Shown here piece by piece: positions 51,443 through 60,870 of a stretch of DNA of 64,000 bases. A model generated the notes under the pieces. It worked only from the letters and a program-made list of their open reading frames with translations. It made no database searches and had not been told where the DNA came from. Both the position numbers and the translations under genes were made by a program. The stretch is taken from assembly GCF_022201045.2 (NCBI RefSeq), contig NC_068562.1, positions 7,980,001 to 8,044,000 on the forward strand. Reading direction: 5' to 3'. The first letter of the stretch is position 1, and each line of letters starts with the position of its first letter. The stretch comes from Citrus sinensis. Lineage: Eukaryota > Streptophyta > Magnoliopsida > Sapindales > Rutaceae.

Positions 51443-52792
51443 TTCCCCTTTGATTCTATATATTTACTTATACTTTATAGTCTTATGCCTCAGAGGGCCA
51501 TTATTATCCAAAAGGAAACTTTTGCAGGACGCTATTTTCCCTCAATTGTGATCTGACGGTCAAGGTTGACACATGACTGGTTGGATTGGAAGTTGGAAGC
51601 ACAATATATATTAAGCTCCATCATATAGTTTACATTTTTGATCCGCTATGACTTCGATTTGTTAAAAGGAGTTGATGCACTCTGTAAAGAAGTTGATGAA
51701 CAGTTGATTAATTTGGTGGGACATTCTTTTTTCTTTCTTTTTTTTTTCTTTTTATCATTTAGATTCATTGCGGACCTAAAGTAATGAATCAATGGACAAT
51801 TATGCGATTATCGTATTTTTATATTATTTTTCTTTAATAATGCTAATACGGGTTAAAGTATCTTTAAGTCATTTAGCATTTGAATATTTTAACGGGATTG
51901 CTTTTTTATTTATTTAACATTTTAATGTTATTGGTCAATGTTAACAATTAGTTAGCATATTTTGTTAGTGCCAAGAAAATTCTCATATTTTACTAAGTCA
52001 ACGTCAGTTGACTATTAAAGTAGAGAGAGTTTAGGTCCTTAGGAGATAAGCATATTTTATTAATGACAGAGAAATTTTCATACTTTATTAAGTCAATGTC
52101 AATTGACTGTTAAAATAAACAGATTTTGAAAGATAACATGATCTTTCAAAATACGAGGAAGTAAGTTGAAAATTGTCAAAGTAAATTAAATTTTACCATT
52201 GATCTATGGGGAAACCTTAGGTGCAACTCTGGCACCGTACAACAGTTGCATCTAACCGTTGGATGCCAGTGGATCCCACCAATCCAACTGCATCCAACGG
52301 CTAAATGCATGCCACAGTTGCACCGTAGCATGATCCTGGATCTATACACTTAAAGAGCTGAGAAACAAAACTAATGTCTCAACTAATATGGCAGCAACAA
52401 AATAATTTTTTGAACAGATTTTGATGAATTTTAAAATTCAAAAGGAAAAGATATATTTATTGAATCAACGGGGCAGTTTGATTATTTTCCGAAAAATAGA
52501 AAACTATTATATTAACTGGGTTGGACTTGGATGACAACGTGCATGCTATAAAAGCTATAGATCATTCATTACAAACCAAAGCCATTATGTAAATGCTGTG
52601 AGCCTCTGTAGATTGTTGGATGCAACGTGATGTGTTGAAGGGAAAACGAAGAACCAAGTTATAACATATGAGGTACGCAATTAAAATTTAAGCATTAATT
52701 AAATCAGAGCCATTTAACCTACTGAAAACTCCTTTTTTTTTTGGAACATATATTATAATTAACTGGAGATCCATTGAAATTCTAATTATATA
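51443..52792. other. Spacer between the GDSL relic and the retrotransposon
   Basis: It contains the former GDSL promoter (TATATAG-type box near 51460 on the minus strand), a diverged tandem duplication (about 51968 and 52064, shared word AAGTCAAYGTCARTTGACT) and a short inverted-repeat element at 52219-52330. No gene was recognised. Confidence 0.55.
52219..52330. repeat. Short inverted-repeat element (MITE-like)
   Basis: The outer words AGGTGCAACT and CAGTTGCACC and the inner words CCGTTGGATGC and GCATCCAACGG are inverted copies around a centre with GGATCCCACC. Length is about 110 bp. No target duplication was established. Confidence 0.65.
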
Positions 52793-53587
52793 TGTTTAGG
52801 AGGGATACTGTTTGGGACAAATGCGTCGAAGGGACCAGGAATGACGAGCAGACATCTGATGGCGGAGTTCTGCGCACCGGTGTTTTCCGTTAAAGCCTGG
52901 CGCGTGGAAGAACAGGAGCAGAAACATCCTGCCCGTCCACGATGTTGTCGTCCGCGAGGCCAATTCCTATAAAAGGCATGAGGCCATTCCGGCTAGAGAC
53001 CGAGAGGCGAGGAGACCCGGTCGACGGCAGTTGGCAAGACGCGCTCTCCAGCACGAGAACCTAGGCACAACAGCCACGCTTTCCCCAGAACCGCGACGTA
53101 ACACGCAAGATCTCACGGAGCCATGACAGCCACACTTTCCCCAGAACCGTGGCGTAACACGCAAGGTCTCACAGAGCCGTGGCAGCCACGCTTTCCCCTG
53201 AACCGTGGCGTAACACGCTAGATCCCATGTTTTGCCCATAACGCAGCAGTTGGAGTCCCATACCGTCTCGAAAAGAGCGGAAGACTGAGATTCAAAGGAA
53301 GCCTATAAAAAGGTAGCCAACGAAGGTAAAAGGGTTAGCATTTTTAAGATAAAAGGGAAAACCACAAAAAAGCCATAAGACCTGTGGCAAGCGTTCCCCG
53401 AACCTTCATATCTGACTTGAGCGTCGGAGGGTTTGCGCCGGGAGAACAACCGGCGTACTCTGACTTGTCTGTGTGTGCAGGGACATCCGGAGAAGAAGCA
53501 TTACTAGGAGACCTCCTGGTCGTGGTAGAGTTGATCGAGCAGGGATCCTGGTCGTAGAACGAGGAGAACCGGAATCTCGCATCAACA
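52793..53587 (+). repeat. 5' LTR (795 bp)
   Basis: It begins TGTTTAGGAGGG and ends CATCAACA, just before TTTTGGCGCC. A TATA box CTATAAAAGG stands near 52967 and a second CTATAAAAAGG near 53303, either of which could set the start of genomic RNA. It contains a 56-bp internal tandem repeat. Confidence 0.92.
53071..53226 (+). repeat. 56-bp tandem repeat inside the LTR, ~2.8 copies
   Basis: Units start at 53071, 53127 and 53183 with CAGCCACRCTTTCCCC and share AACCGTGGCGTAACACGC-type sequence. The same repeat is present in the 3' LTR. It lies between the two TATA boxes, so it is in the promoter or leader region. Confidence 0.93.
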
Positions 53588-53590
53588 TTT

Positions 53591-53608
53591 TGGCGCCGTC
53601 TGTGGGGA
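53591..53608 (+). other. Primer-binding site
   Basis: TGGCGCCGTCTGTGGGGA begins three bases after the LTR end. TGGCGCC-type sites at this position prime minus-strand synthesis from the 3' end of a tRNA. I cannot name the tRNA with certainty. Confidence 0.8.
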
Positions 53609-53665
53609 TCCAGAGCAAAAAGCTTCTGTCGGTAGCAAGAAGAGGGGTGGAGTAAGCGAAAGTCA

Positions 53666-56600
53666 ATGGAGATAGGAGGAAGTAGCGCACAAGGGGGTGA
53701 CATAAGGCTTAACGATTCCGTGACGCTGAGGGAGGTGATCAGCGAAGCACGGGAAAAAGTCATGTTCGACCGGATGGAGCGAATGGAAAAGCAGATGGAA
53801 ACCTTGACAACCATCCTGCATGAGCTGCGGAACGAGCGAAGGGTAACCCAAGAGGGAAGGGTGAGAGGCGGTGGAGCGGCACCAGGTACCGATAGTGCGG
53901 AGAGAAGTCGAACCGCTGGGAGATTTGGCGGTGAGAGAGGTAACGTACCTCTGCGGGGAGAATTTCATAGAGAAAGAGAGCAGTCCCCGGTAAGACAGAC
54001 TTGTGACGGGGGCGACGGGGTGGTGAACGCAGAGGAAACAGAACTGAGGCAACACTTACATGATGCAGAGCGAGAGCGGGATCAAGCTGCAGCGCGCGAC
54101 CCTGGTCGCGCAGGACAGCTGGAGGAGGAAGTGCGAAGGCTAGCGCAAATAATTGATGACATGCAAGGGAGGAACAGAGCCCCTGGTTGGAGGATAATGC
54201 TGGACGGGGAATCACCGCTCGCAGCAGAGATCATGAGGGCAGTTATTCCAAGAGATTTCCGCCTCCCCGACCTCAGATACTCGGGAAGAACTGACCCGCT
54301 GGTGCACATAGAGCGCTTCAACGACTTAACGGGGGTCCAGGGATTATCTCCATCCCAAAGGTGCAGGGTGTTCCCACTATCCCTTGAGGGACGTGCACGA
54401 GAATGGTACAGGAAACTTCCTCGGGGCAGCATAAAAACCTTCGAGCAGATGTGCCAGGAATTCGCAGAGCAGTTTAGTGGGGCAATGTCGCCGGAAGATG
54501 ACATGATGGAGCTGAAGAGCATGAAACAGGGGGAGCAAGAAACCCTTCGGGAATTCATCAAGAGGTTTCATCGGGCTGTCCTCGACTTGGGAGCCTTCAA
54601 CCACCCTCAGGCGTTAAGGGGACTGAAAGAAGGGGTGAAGATAGGAAGGCTGTGGTACAATTTGAGAAGCCCAGCTATTCAAACGTATGCAGCCGCATAC
54701 GAACAGGCTAAAAGAGACATCGAGATTGAGGAGGAGAAGGCTGCACGGATCAAGACAGACCAGTTGGAAGGGTTAGGGAGGAAAGAGAAGAAAGCATTAC
54801 CAACTAATGGACCAAACAGGAGGAGGGACCACCAGATCTCCGGTAGTGGAGCAGGAGGTAGGGTAATTGCTTACCAGCCTCATCAGAGGCCGCCACAGTA
54901 TCAGCGCAGCAGGGCGCCACCTCCTCGCTCCCCAGCTAGGGAGCCTTGGAGAAGACATGATTCGGCATCCGGCGACCTTCATCAACATTCCCACGGTAGC
55001 AGGACGAGCAGACCAGAAGCACTCCCACCGCCCCCAACTCACAGTGGGGCAAACAGAGAAAGAGCAGTGCATCTGGTCGACCAGAACCAGGACTATGGGC
55101 GGTACACTCCCTTGAAGATGCCCCTGGATGAGGTGTACGAGGCCATAAAGGGTCGAGGGCTGCTGCACCTCCCCACACCAATAACAAAGCTACCCAACAG
55201 GAGGGATAGAGGACGTTATTGTAAGTTCCATGGCACCCATGGCCATACCACAGCAGAGTGTAGAGATCTCAAGACCCAGGTCGAAGATTTGGTGAGAAAT
55301 CGGTACCTGGACGAGTTTATGGATGGGACTTTCCCGATGGTGGCCACCATGGATGAAGGGGAGCAGAGTGATGGAATCTTGAGACGCGAGCCGCCCGCAG
55401 CGAGGGTGATAGCTGGGGGCCCAACGTTGGCTGGAGATTCGAACAGATCGAGAAAAAATTATGCCAGATACGCCATGACCAGTAAAGAGATACTCTTCAA
55501 CACCCCAGCAGCCAAACGAGCAAGGGTCAGGCAAGTGCCAATCATGTGGACGGATGAGGATGAGGAAGGGATTCTATACCCCCACGAGGACGCTTTAGTC
55601 ATCAAGGCCACGATCGCTAGCAAGAAGTTTGACCGGATACTGGTTGATACGGGGAGCTCAGTTGATGTGCTATTTAAATCAACTTTGGAAGAGATGGGAA
55701 TAGCCGACCGGAAGTTGGAATACACCAACACCTCCTTGAAGGGGTTCGGAGGAGGGAAGCTGGTCCCTCTGGGCGTGGTCGAACTGCCTATCACAATCGG
55801 GAGCCCCCCGTCAGAAAGAACAATGATACTGGACTTCGTCGTAGTGGACGAGGAAGGTCCTTACCAGATGATCCTGGGTCGGCCATTTTTAAGGATGAGC
55901 AAAGCGGTGCTGTCCAACCATTATCTGTCTCTAAAGTACCGGGTGAATGGGGTAGTCGGAGTGGTACGAGGAGACCAGAGGATCGCAAGAAGCTGCTACT
56001 CCTCGGCAGCAAGGGAGGCGATGCAGATAACATCCCTCGATACCCGAGTGGAAAACAAGACTGGCAGACAAGAACCCGTAGAGGATCTGGAAACAGTAAG
56101 CATGGGACCGGAGAACCCGGGAAAGACGATCAGAATCGGGTCGAGACTTGAGGGAGAGCAAAAGCAGGAGTTGGTGAAATGCTTACAGGCTCATGCCGAC
56201 GTGTTTGCCTGGACACATGAGGACATGCCAGGGATTGACCCAGAGGTAGCATGTCATAGGCTGGCAATAAAGAAAGGTGCTCGGGCAGTAAGGCAGAAGA
56301 GGAGGTGCTTCAACCAGGAGAGGTATGAGGCTGTAAGTGATGAGGTGGAGAAGCTTCTGAGAGCAGGGTTCATTCGGGAAGTTAATTACCCAGAGTGGAT
56401 ATCGAACGTGGTGTTGGTAAAGAAGGCGAACGGCAAGTGGAGGATGTGTGTGGATTTCACAGACCTCAATAAGGCGTGCCCAAAAGACAGCTTCCCTTTA
56501 CCAAAGATCGATCAGCTAGTAGATTCAACGGCTGGACATGGTCTGCTTAGCTTCATGGACGCATTCTCGGGATACAACCAGATCCCCATGTACGAGCCGG

Positions 56601-59311
56601 ATGAGGAGAGCACGGCTTTCATCACTAACCAAGGTCTGTTCTGTTACAGGGTGATGCCATTCGGTCTCAAGAATGCTGGGGCCACCTATCAAAGGCTGGT
56701 GAATAAAGTCTTTAAGCCCTTGATCGGGAAAACCATGGAGGTGTACGTGGACGACATGATCACCAAGTCCAAAGTCTCGAAGGAACATGTCAGACATCTC
56801 GAGGAGACGTTCGAGCTTTTGAGGAAGTATAAGATGAAGCTCAACCCGGAGAAGTGTGCTTTCGGGGTCGAGTCCGGGAAATTCCTGGGATTCATGGTGA
56901 GCCATAGGGGGATTGAAGCAAATCCCGAGAAGATCCAGGCGATTGTGCAAATGACGTCTCCTCGAAACCTGAAGGAGATGCAGAGCCTCACGGGGAGGTT
57001 GGCGGCGTTGAGCAGATTCATATCCAAGGCTACAGATAAGTGTCAGCCATTCTTTCAAGTGATAAGGAGGGGAAAGAAAACGGAATGGACCCCAGAATGC
57101 GAGGAAGCCTTCCGGAACTTGAAGCATTACTTGCAGCAAGCTCCGCTACTGTCCACACCGAGGGATGGGGACAAGTTGAATCTGTATTTGGCGGTATCTG
57201 ATCGGGCCGCCAGTTCCGTTCTGGTGAGAGAGGAAGAAGGAATTCAGTATCCGATATACTACACCAGCAAGGCCCTGCTCGACGCTGAGACCAGATACCC
57301 AACGATGGAGAAATGGGCACTGGCCCTTGTGGTTGCTGCTCGGAAGTTGAGGCCGTACTTTCAAGCATTCCCGGTCTCGGTAATCACCAACCAGCCATTG
57401 CGTCAAATTCTGCACAAGCCGGATGCCTCTGGTCGGCTCGTCAAATGGGCTGTAGAACTGAGCGAATTCGACTTAGACTATAAACCCCGCGCGGCGATAA
57501 AGGCCCAGGCAATGGCCGATTTCGTAGCTGAGTTCGCGGAGCCTGAAGTATGCTTGGATCAGCAAGATGCAGATATAGGCAACGACGAAACTCAAGTATG
57601 GCAGATATCTGTGGATGGGTCATCAGGAGAGCGGGGTTCAGGAGCAGGGATTGTCCTGGAAGGCCCAGAGGGGGAGGAGATCTCTTATGCTGTAAAGTTG
57701 GAATTTGCAGCCACAAATAACCAGGCAGAATATGAAGCCTTGATAGCAGGGCTGGAATTGGCTAGGGCCGTGAAAGCGGACAGAGTTAAGATCAGAACCG
57801 ATTCCCAGCTGGTTGCGAATCATGTCAGTGAAAGATTCCAACCAAGAGAGGAGAAGATGGAACAGTACCTAAGGATAGTCAGGCAGATGATGGGGAAGTT
57901 CGAAGCAGTGGAGGTGATACAAATCCCCAGGGAGCAGAATAGTCGAGCAGACATTTTGGCTAGGATGGCAGCCGTCGCCGACCCAAAAATGCCAAAGTCG
58001 GTCCCCCTAGAAGTAAAGTCTCGCCCGAGTATCGAGCAAAATTTGGGGGTGTTGCGGATAGAACAAAAAAGCTCGTGGAGGGACCCGATAGTTTCGTACC
58101 TTAGAGACGGGGTCTTACCACCAGATAAGCTACGGGCTCGGAAGATTAGAGCTCAGGCCTCGAGATACACGATGATCGATGGGGTACTGTATCGACGAGG
58201 ATATACATTACCGTTCCTTCGGTGTTTGGACGATGACGACGCGGATTACGTGCTGAGGGAAGTGCATGAAGGAATTTGCGGAAATCATTCTGGCGGGAGG
58301 TCCCTGGCCCACAAGGTCTTAAGGCAGGGATATTTCTGGCCGACGATGCACCAGGATGCGCAAAGGAAGACCAGGAGCTGTGCAAGCTGCCAGAGTTTTG
58401 CAAATTTTTCTAACCAACCACCAGAGAAGCTCACCTCCATGGCCTCCCCTTGGCCATTCGCTCAATGGGGAATTGATCTGATCGGCCCATTGCCAAAGGG
58501 ACGAGGAGCAGCAACACATGCGATAGTCGCTATAGATTACTTCACGAAGTGGATAGAGGTAGAAGCCCTTAGCAGGATCACAGAGAAGAAAACAACAGAC
58601 TTCGTGTGGAGAAACCTGGTCTGTCGATACGGGATCCCATATGCCTTGGTAACGGATAATGGCAGGCAGTTCGATAATCACAGCTTCAGGGATTTCTGCC
58701 AGAACCTCGGGATAGAGCTGAAGTATTGCTCGCCTGCTCACCCCCAATCGAATGGACAAGTAGAAGCAGCCAACAAGACAGTCAAGAGGCTTCTGAAAAC
58801 CAGGCTCGGAGCAAAAAAGGGTGCGTGGGTTGACGAGCTGTCAGGTGTGCTATGGGCATACAGAACAACCCACAAAACCGCAACGGGGGAGACACCGTTC
58901 GCTTTGGCTTTCGGACATGAAGCGGTCGTGCCGGCTGAGGTAGGAACGACCACACACCGGACAGACCATTTCAATGAGCAGGAGAACGACGAGCAGATAT
59001 GTTTGAATCTTGATCTGCTAATGGAGAGGAGGGAACAAGCAGCCGAGCGATCAGTCACTTACCAACAGAGGGTTGCTCGGTATTATAACCAGAAGGTGAA
59101 CATACGGCAATTCAGGGTCGGAGACTGGGTACTGAGAAGAGTGAATCAGAGCACCAAAGATTCGACTCAAGGAGTGCTGGGACCGAATTGGGAAGGGCCG
59201 TATAGAGTCAAGCAGATAGCGGGGCCCGGAGCTTACAAGCTGGTTCGCGCGGACGGCCACGAAGTGAAACGCCCATGGAACGCAGCACACCTCCGAAAAT
59301 ACTTCCAGTAA
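53666..59311 (+). CDS. Gag-pol polyprotein of a Tat-lineage Ty3/gypsy element (1881 aa)
   Basis: One uninterrupted ORF encodes both Gag and Pol; no frameshift or stop separates them. In order: N-terminal coiled coil (about residues 28-56), Gag core (about 213-320), a knuckle-like CKFHGTHGHTTAEC (519-532), aspartic protease with DTGSS (661-665), reverse transcriptase (about 885-1080, YVDD at 1027-1030), a first RNase H-like domain (about 1165-1270), then a second RNase H (about 1312-1435, with D1317, an E in QAEYEAL, D1379 and D1429). The integrase follows, with an HHCC zinc site (H1534, H1541, C1572, C1575) and DD35E catalytic residues D1604, D1664 and E1700. The second RNase H is the mark of the Tat lineage. 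Every catalytic motif I can check is intact, so the element could be autonomous. Confidence 0.96.
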   Translation: MEIGGSSAQGGDIRLNDSVTLREVISEAREKVMFDRMERMEKQMETLTTILHELRNERRVTQEGRVRGGGAAPGTDSAERSRTAGRFGGERGNVPLRGEFHREREQSPVRQTCDGGDGVVNAEETELRQHLHDAERERDQAAARDPGRAGQLEEEVRRLAQIIDDMQGRNRAPGWRIMLDGESPLAAEIMRAVIPRDFRLPDLRYSGRTDPLVHIERFNDLTGVQGLSPSQRCRVFPLSLEGRAREWYRKLPRGSIKTFEQMCQEFAEQFSGAMSPEDDMMELKSMKQGEQETLREFIKRFHRAVLDLGAFNHPQALRGLKEGVKIGRLWYNLRSPAIQTYAAAYEQAKRDIEIEEEKAARIKTDQLEGLGRKEKKALPTNGPNRRRDHQISGSGAGGRVIAYQPHQRPPQYQRSRAPPPRSPAREPWRRHDSASGDLHQHSHGSRTSRPEALPPPPTHSGANRERAVHLVDQNQDYGRYTPLKMPLDEVYEAIKGRGLLHLPTPITKLPNRRDRGRYCKFHGTHGHTTAECRDLKTQVEDLVRNRYLDEFMDGTFPMVATMDEGEQSDGILRREPPAARVIAGGPTLAGDSNRSRKNYARYAMTSKEILFNTPAAKRARVRQVPIMWTDEDEEGILYPHEDALVIKATIASKKFDRILVDTGSSVDVLFKSTLEEMGIADRKLEYTNTSLKGFGGGKLVPLGVVELPITIGSPPSERTMILDFVVVDEEGPYQMILGRPFLRMSKAVLSNHYLSLKYRVNGVVGVVRGDQRIARSCYSSAAREAMQITSLDTRVENKTGRQEPVEDLETVSMGPENPGKTIRIGSRLEGEQKQELVKCLQAHADVFAWTHEDMPGIDPEVACHRLAIKKGARAVRQKRRCFNQERYEAVSDEVEKLLRAGFIREVNYPEWISNVVLVKKANGKWRMCVDFTDLNKACPKDSFPLPKIDQLVDSTAGHGLLSFMDAFSGYNQIPMYEPDEESTAFITNQGLFCYRVMPFGLKNAGATYQRLVNKVFKPLIGKTMEVYVDDMITKSKVSKEHVRHLEETFELLRKYKMKLNPEKCAFGVESGKFLGFMVSHRGIEANPEKIQAIVQMTSPRNLKEMQSLTGRLAALSRFISKATDKCQPFFQVIRRGKKTEWTPECEEAFRNLKHYLQQAPLLSTPRDGDKLNLYLAVSDRAASSVLVREEEGIQYPIYYTSKALLDAETRYPTMEKWALALVVAARKLRPYFQAFPVSVITNQPLRQILHKPDASGRLVKWAVELSEFDLDYKPRAAIKAQAMADFVAEFAEPEVCLDQQDADIGNDETQVWQISVDGSSGERGSGAGIVLEGPEGEEISYAVKLEFAATNNQAEYEALIAGLELARAVKADRVKIRTDSQLVANHVSERFQPREEKMEQYLRIVRQMMGKFEAVEVIQIPREQNSRADILARMAAVADPKMPKSVPLEVKSRPSIEQNLGVLRIEQKSSWRDPIVSYLRDGVLPPDKLRARKIRAQASRYTMIDGVLYRRGYTLPFLRCLDDDDADYVLREVHEGICGNHSGGRSLAHKVLRQGYFWPTMHQDAQRKTRSCASCQSFANFSNQPPEKLTSMASPWPFAQWGIDLIGPLPKGRGAATHAIVAIDYFTKWIEVEALSRITEKKTTDFVWRNLVCRYGIPYALVTDNGRQFDNHSFRDFCQNLGIELKYCSPAHPQSNGQVEAANKTVKRLLKTRLGAKKGAWVDELSGVLWAYRTTHKTATGETPFALAFGHEAVVPAEVGTTTHRTDHFNEQENDEQICLNLDLLMERREQAAERSVTYQQRVARYYNQKVNIRQFRVGDWVLRRVNQSTKDSTQGVLGPNWEGPYRVKQIAGPGAYKLVRADGHEVKRPWNAAHLRKYFQ

Positions 59312-59468
59312 GACTTGCTCACATTTTAAAGCAATTTCTGCTCATGCTGTCTATCTTTTATTTTTATGTTTTATGTCCGAACAATTTCATGTAAGTCAAA
59401 TCCTGCCATTAATGTAACGTCGACGAATTTATTTCGCTTGAAACCGAAAAAAAAAAAAAAAAAAAAAA
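59312..59468 (+). other. Pol 3' flank with A-run
   Basis: A short AT-rich stretch after the pol stop ends in a run of about 21 A at 59448-59468, directly abutting the first 121-bp repeat unit. Confidence 0.7.
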
Positions 59469-60750
59469 TCCTAAGGCATGCAAAGGCTCGCCAAGTCTCA
59501 GAGCCTGTCTTATGGCGAGACAGAAGCCAAGCATGCCAGGATCTGCTCGGCCACGAGAAGGCAGCAGAATCCAAATCGTTTGAAGAAAATCCTAAGGCAT
59601 GCAAAGGCTCGCCAAGTCTCAGAGCCTGTCTTATGGCGAGACAGAAGCCAAGCATGCCAGGATCTGCTCGCTCAGGAGAAGGAAGCAGAATCCAAATCGT
59701 TTGAAGAAAGTCCTGAGGCATGCAAAGGCTCGCCAAGTCTCAGAGCCTGTCTTATGGCGAGACAGAAGCCAAGCATGCCAGGATCTGCTCGGCCACGAGA
59801 AGGCAGCAGAATCCAAATCGTTTGAAGAAAATCCTAAGGCATGCAAAGGCTCGCCAAGTCTCAGAGCCTGTCTTATGGCGAGACAGAAGCCAAGCATGCC
59901 AGGATCTGCTCGGCCACGAGAAGGCAGCAGAATCCAAATCGTTTGAAGAAAATCCTAAGGCATGCAAAGGCTCGCCAAGTCTCAGAGCCTGTCTTATGGC
60001 GAGACAGAAGCCAAGCATGCCAGGATCTGCTCGGCCACGAGAAGGCAGCAGAATCCAAATCGTTTGAAGAAAATCCTAAGGCATGCAAAGGCTCGCCAAG
60101 TCTCAGAGCCTGTCTTATGGCGAGACAGAAGCCAAGCATGCCAGGATCTGCTCGGCCACGAGAAGGCAGCAGAATCCAAATCGTTTGAAGAAAATCCTGA
60201 GGCATGCAAAGGCTCGCCAAGTCTCAGAGCCTGTCTTATGGCGAGACAGAAGCCAAGCATGCCAGGATCTGCTCGGCCACGAGAAGGCAGCAGAATCCAA
60301 ATCGTTTGAAGAAAATCCTAAGGCATGCAAAGGCTCGCCAAGTCTCAGAGCCTGTCTTATGGCGAGACAGAAGCCAAGCATGCCAGGATCTGCTCGGCCA
60401 CGAGAAGGCAGCAGAATCCGAATCGTTTGAAGAAAATCCTAAGGCATGCAAAGGCTCGCCAAGTCTCAGAGCCTGTCTTATGGCGAGACAGAAGCCAAGC
60501 ATGCCAGGATCTGCTCGGCCACGAGAAGGCAGCAGAATCCAAATCGTTTGAAGAAAATCCTAAGGCATGCGAAGGCTCGACAAAGTCTCAAAGCCTGTCT
60601 TAGGGCCAGACAAAAGCCCAGCATGCAAGGATCTGCTCGCTCGCGAGAAGGCGAGCAGGCTCCAAAGCATTTGGAAAGTTTTCTACGGCACGCAAAGGCC
60701 TCACCAAGTCTCAAAGCCTGTCTTACGGCGAGACAGAAGCGATCAGCGTT
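59469..60750 (+). repeat. 121-bp tandem array, about 10.5 copies
   Basis: Units start at 59469, 59590, 59711, 59832, 59953, 60074, 60195, 60316 and 60437, exactly 121 bp apart and almost identical. A tenth diverged unit (60558) and an eleventh partial one (about 60682) follow. Each begins TCCTRAGGCATGCAAAGGCT and carries CTGTCTTATGGCGAGACAG, which is itself a short hairpin. Since 121 is not a multiple of three, each reading frame passes through all three phases, which creates overlapping 115-codon ORFs that are probably not genes. Tat-lineage 3' regions are known to host such arrays. Confidence 0.96.
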
Positions 60751-60870
60751 TCAGACGAAAATTAATTCATGAGTACGACACGAGATAGTAATCAACAACA
60801 TTTTTATTAATGGCTAACAGAGGGGATAAATTTCATAAACGTTGTTCATTACAATACAAGAAGAAATATA

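Noticed and set aside
52967..53239. 90-codon ORF (MGKTWDLACYATVQGK...) in both LTRs
   Set aside because: It arises from the 56-bp LTR repeat read on the minus strand and is only present because the LTR is duplicated.
53666..59311. Many long minus-strand ORFs opposite gag-pol
   Set aside because: They are shadows of the strongly coding plus strand; none shows a recognisable domain, unlike the antisense ORF further 3'.
59469..60750. CRISPR-like interpretation of the regular 121-bp spacing, and the many 115-codon ORFs as genes
   Set aside because: The repeats are contiguous with no unique spacers, the sequence is a plant retrotransposon, and the ORFs are a by-product of an open repeat unit.
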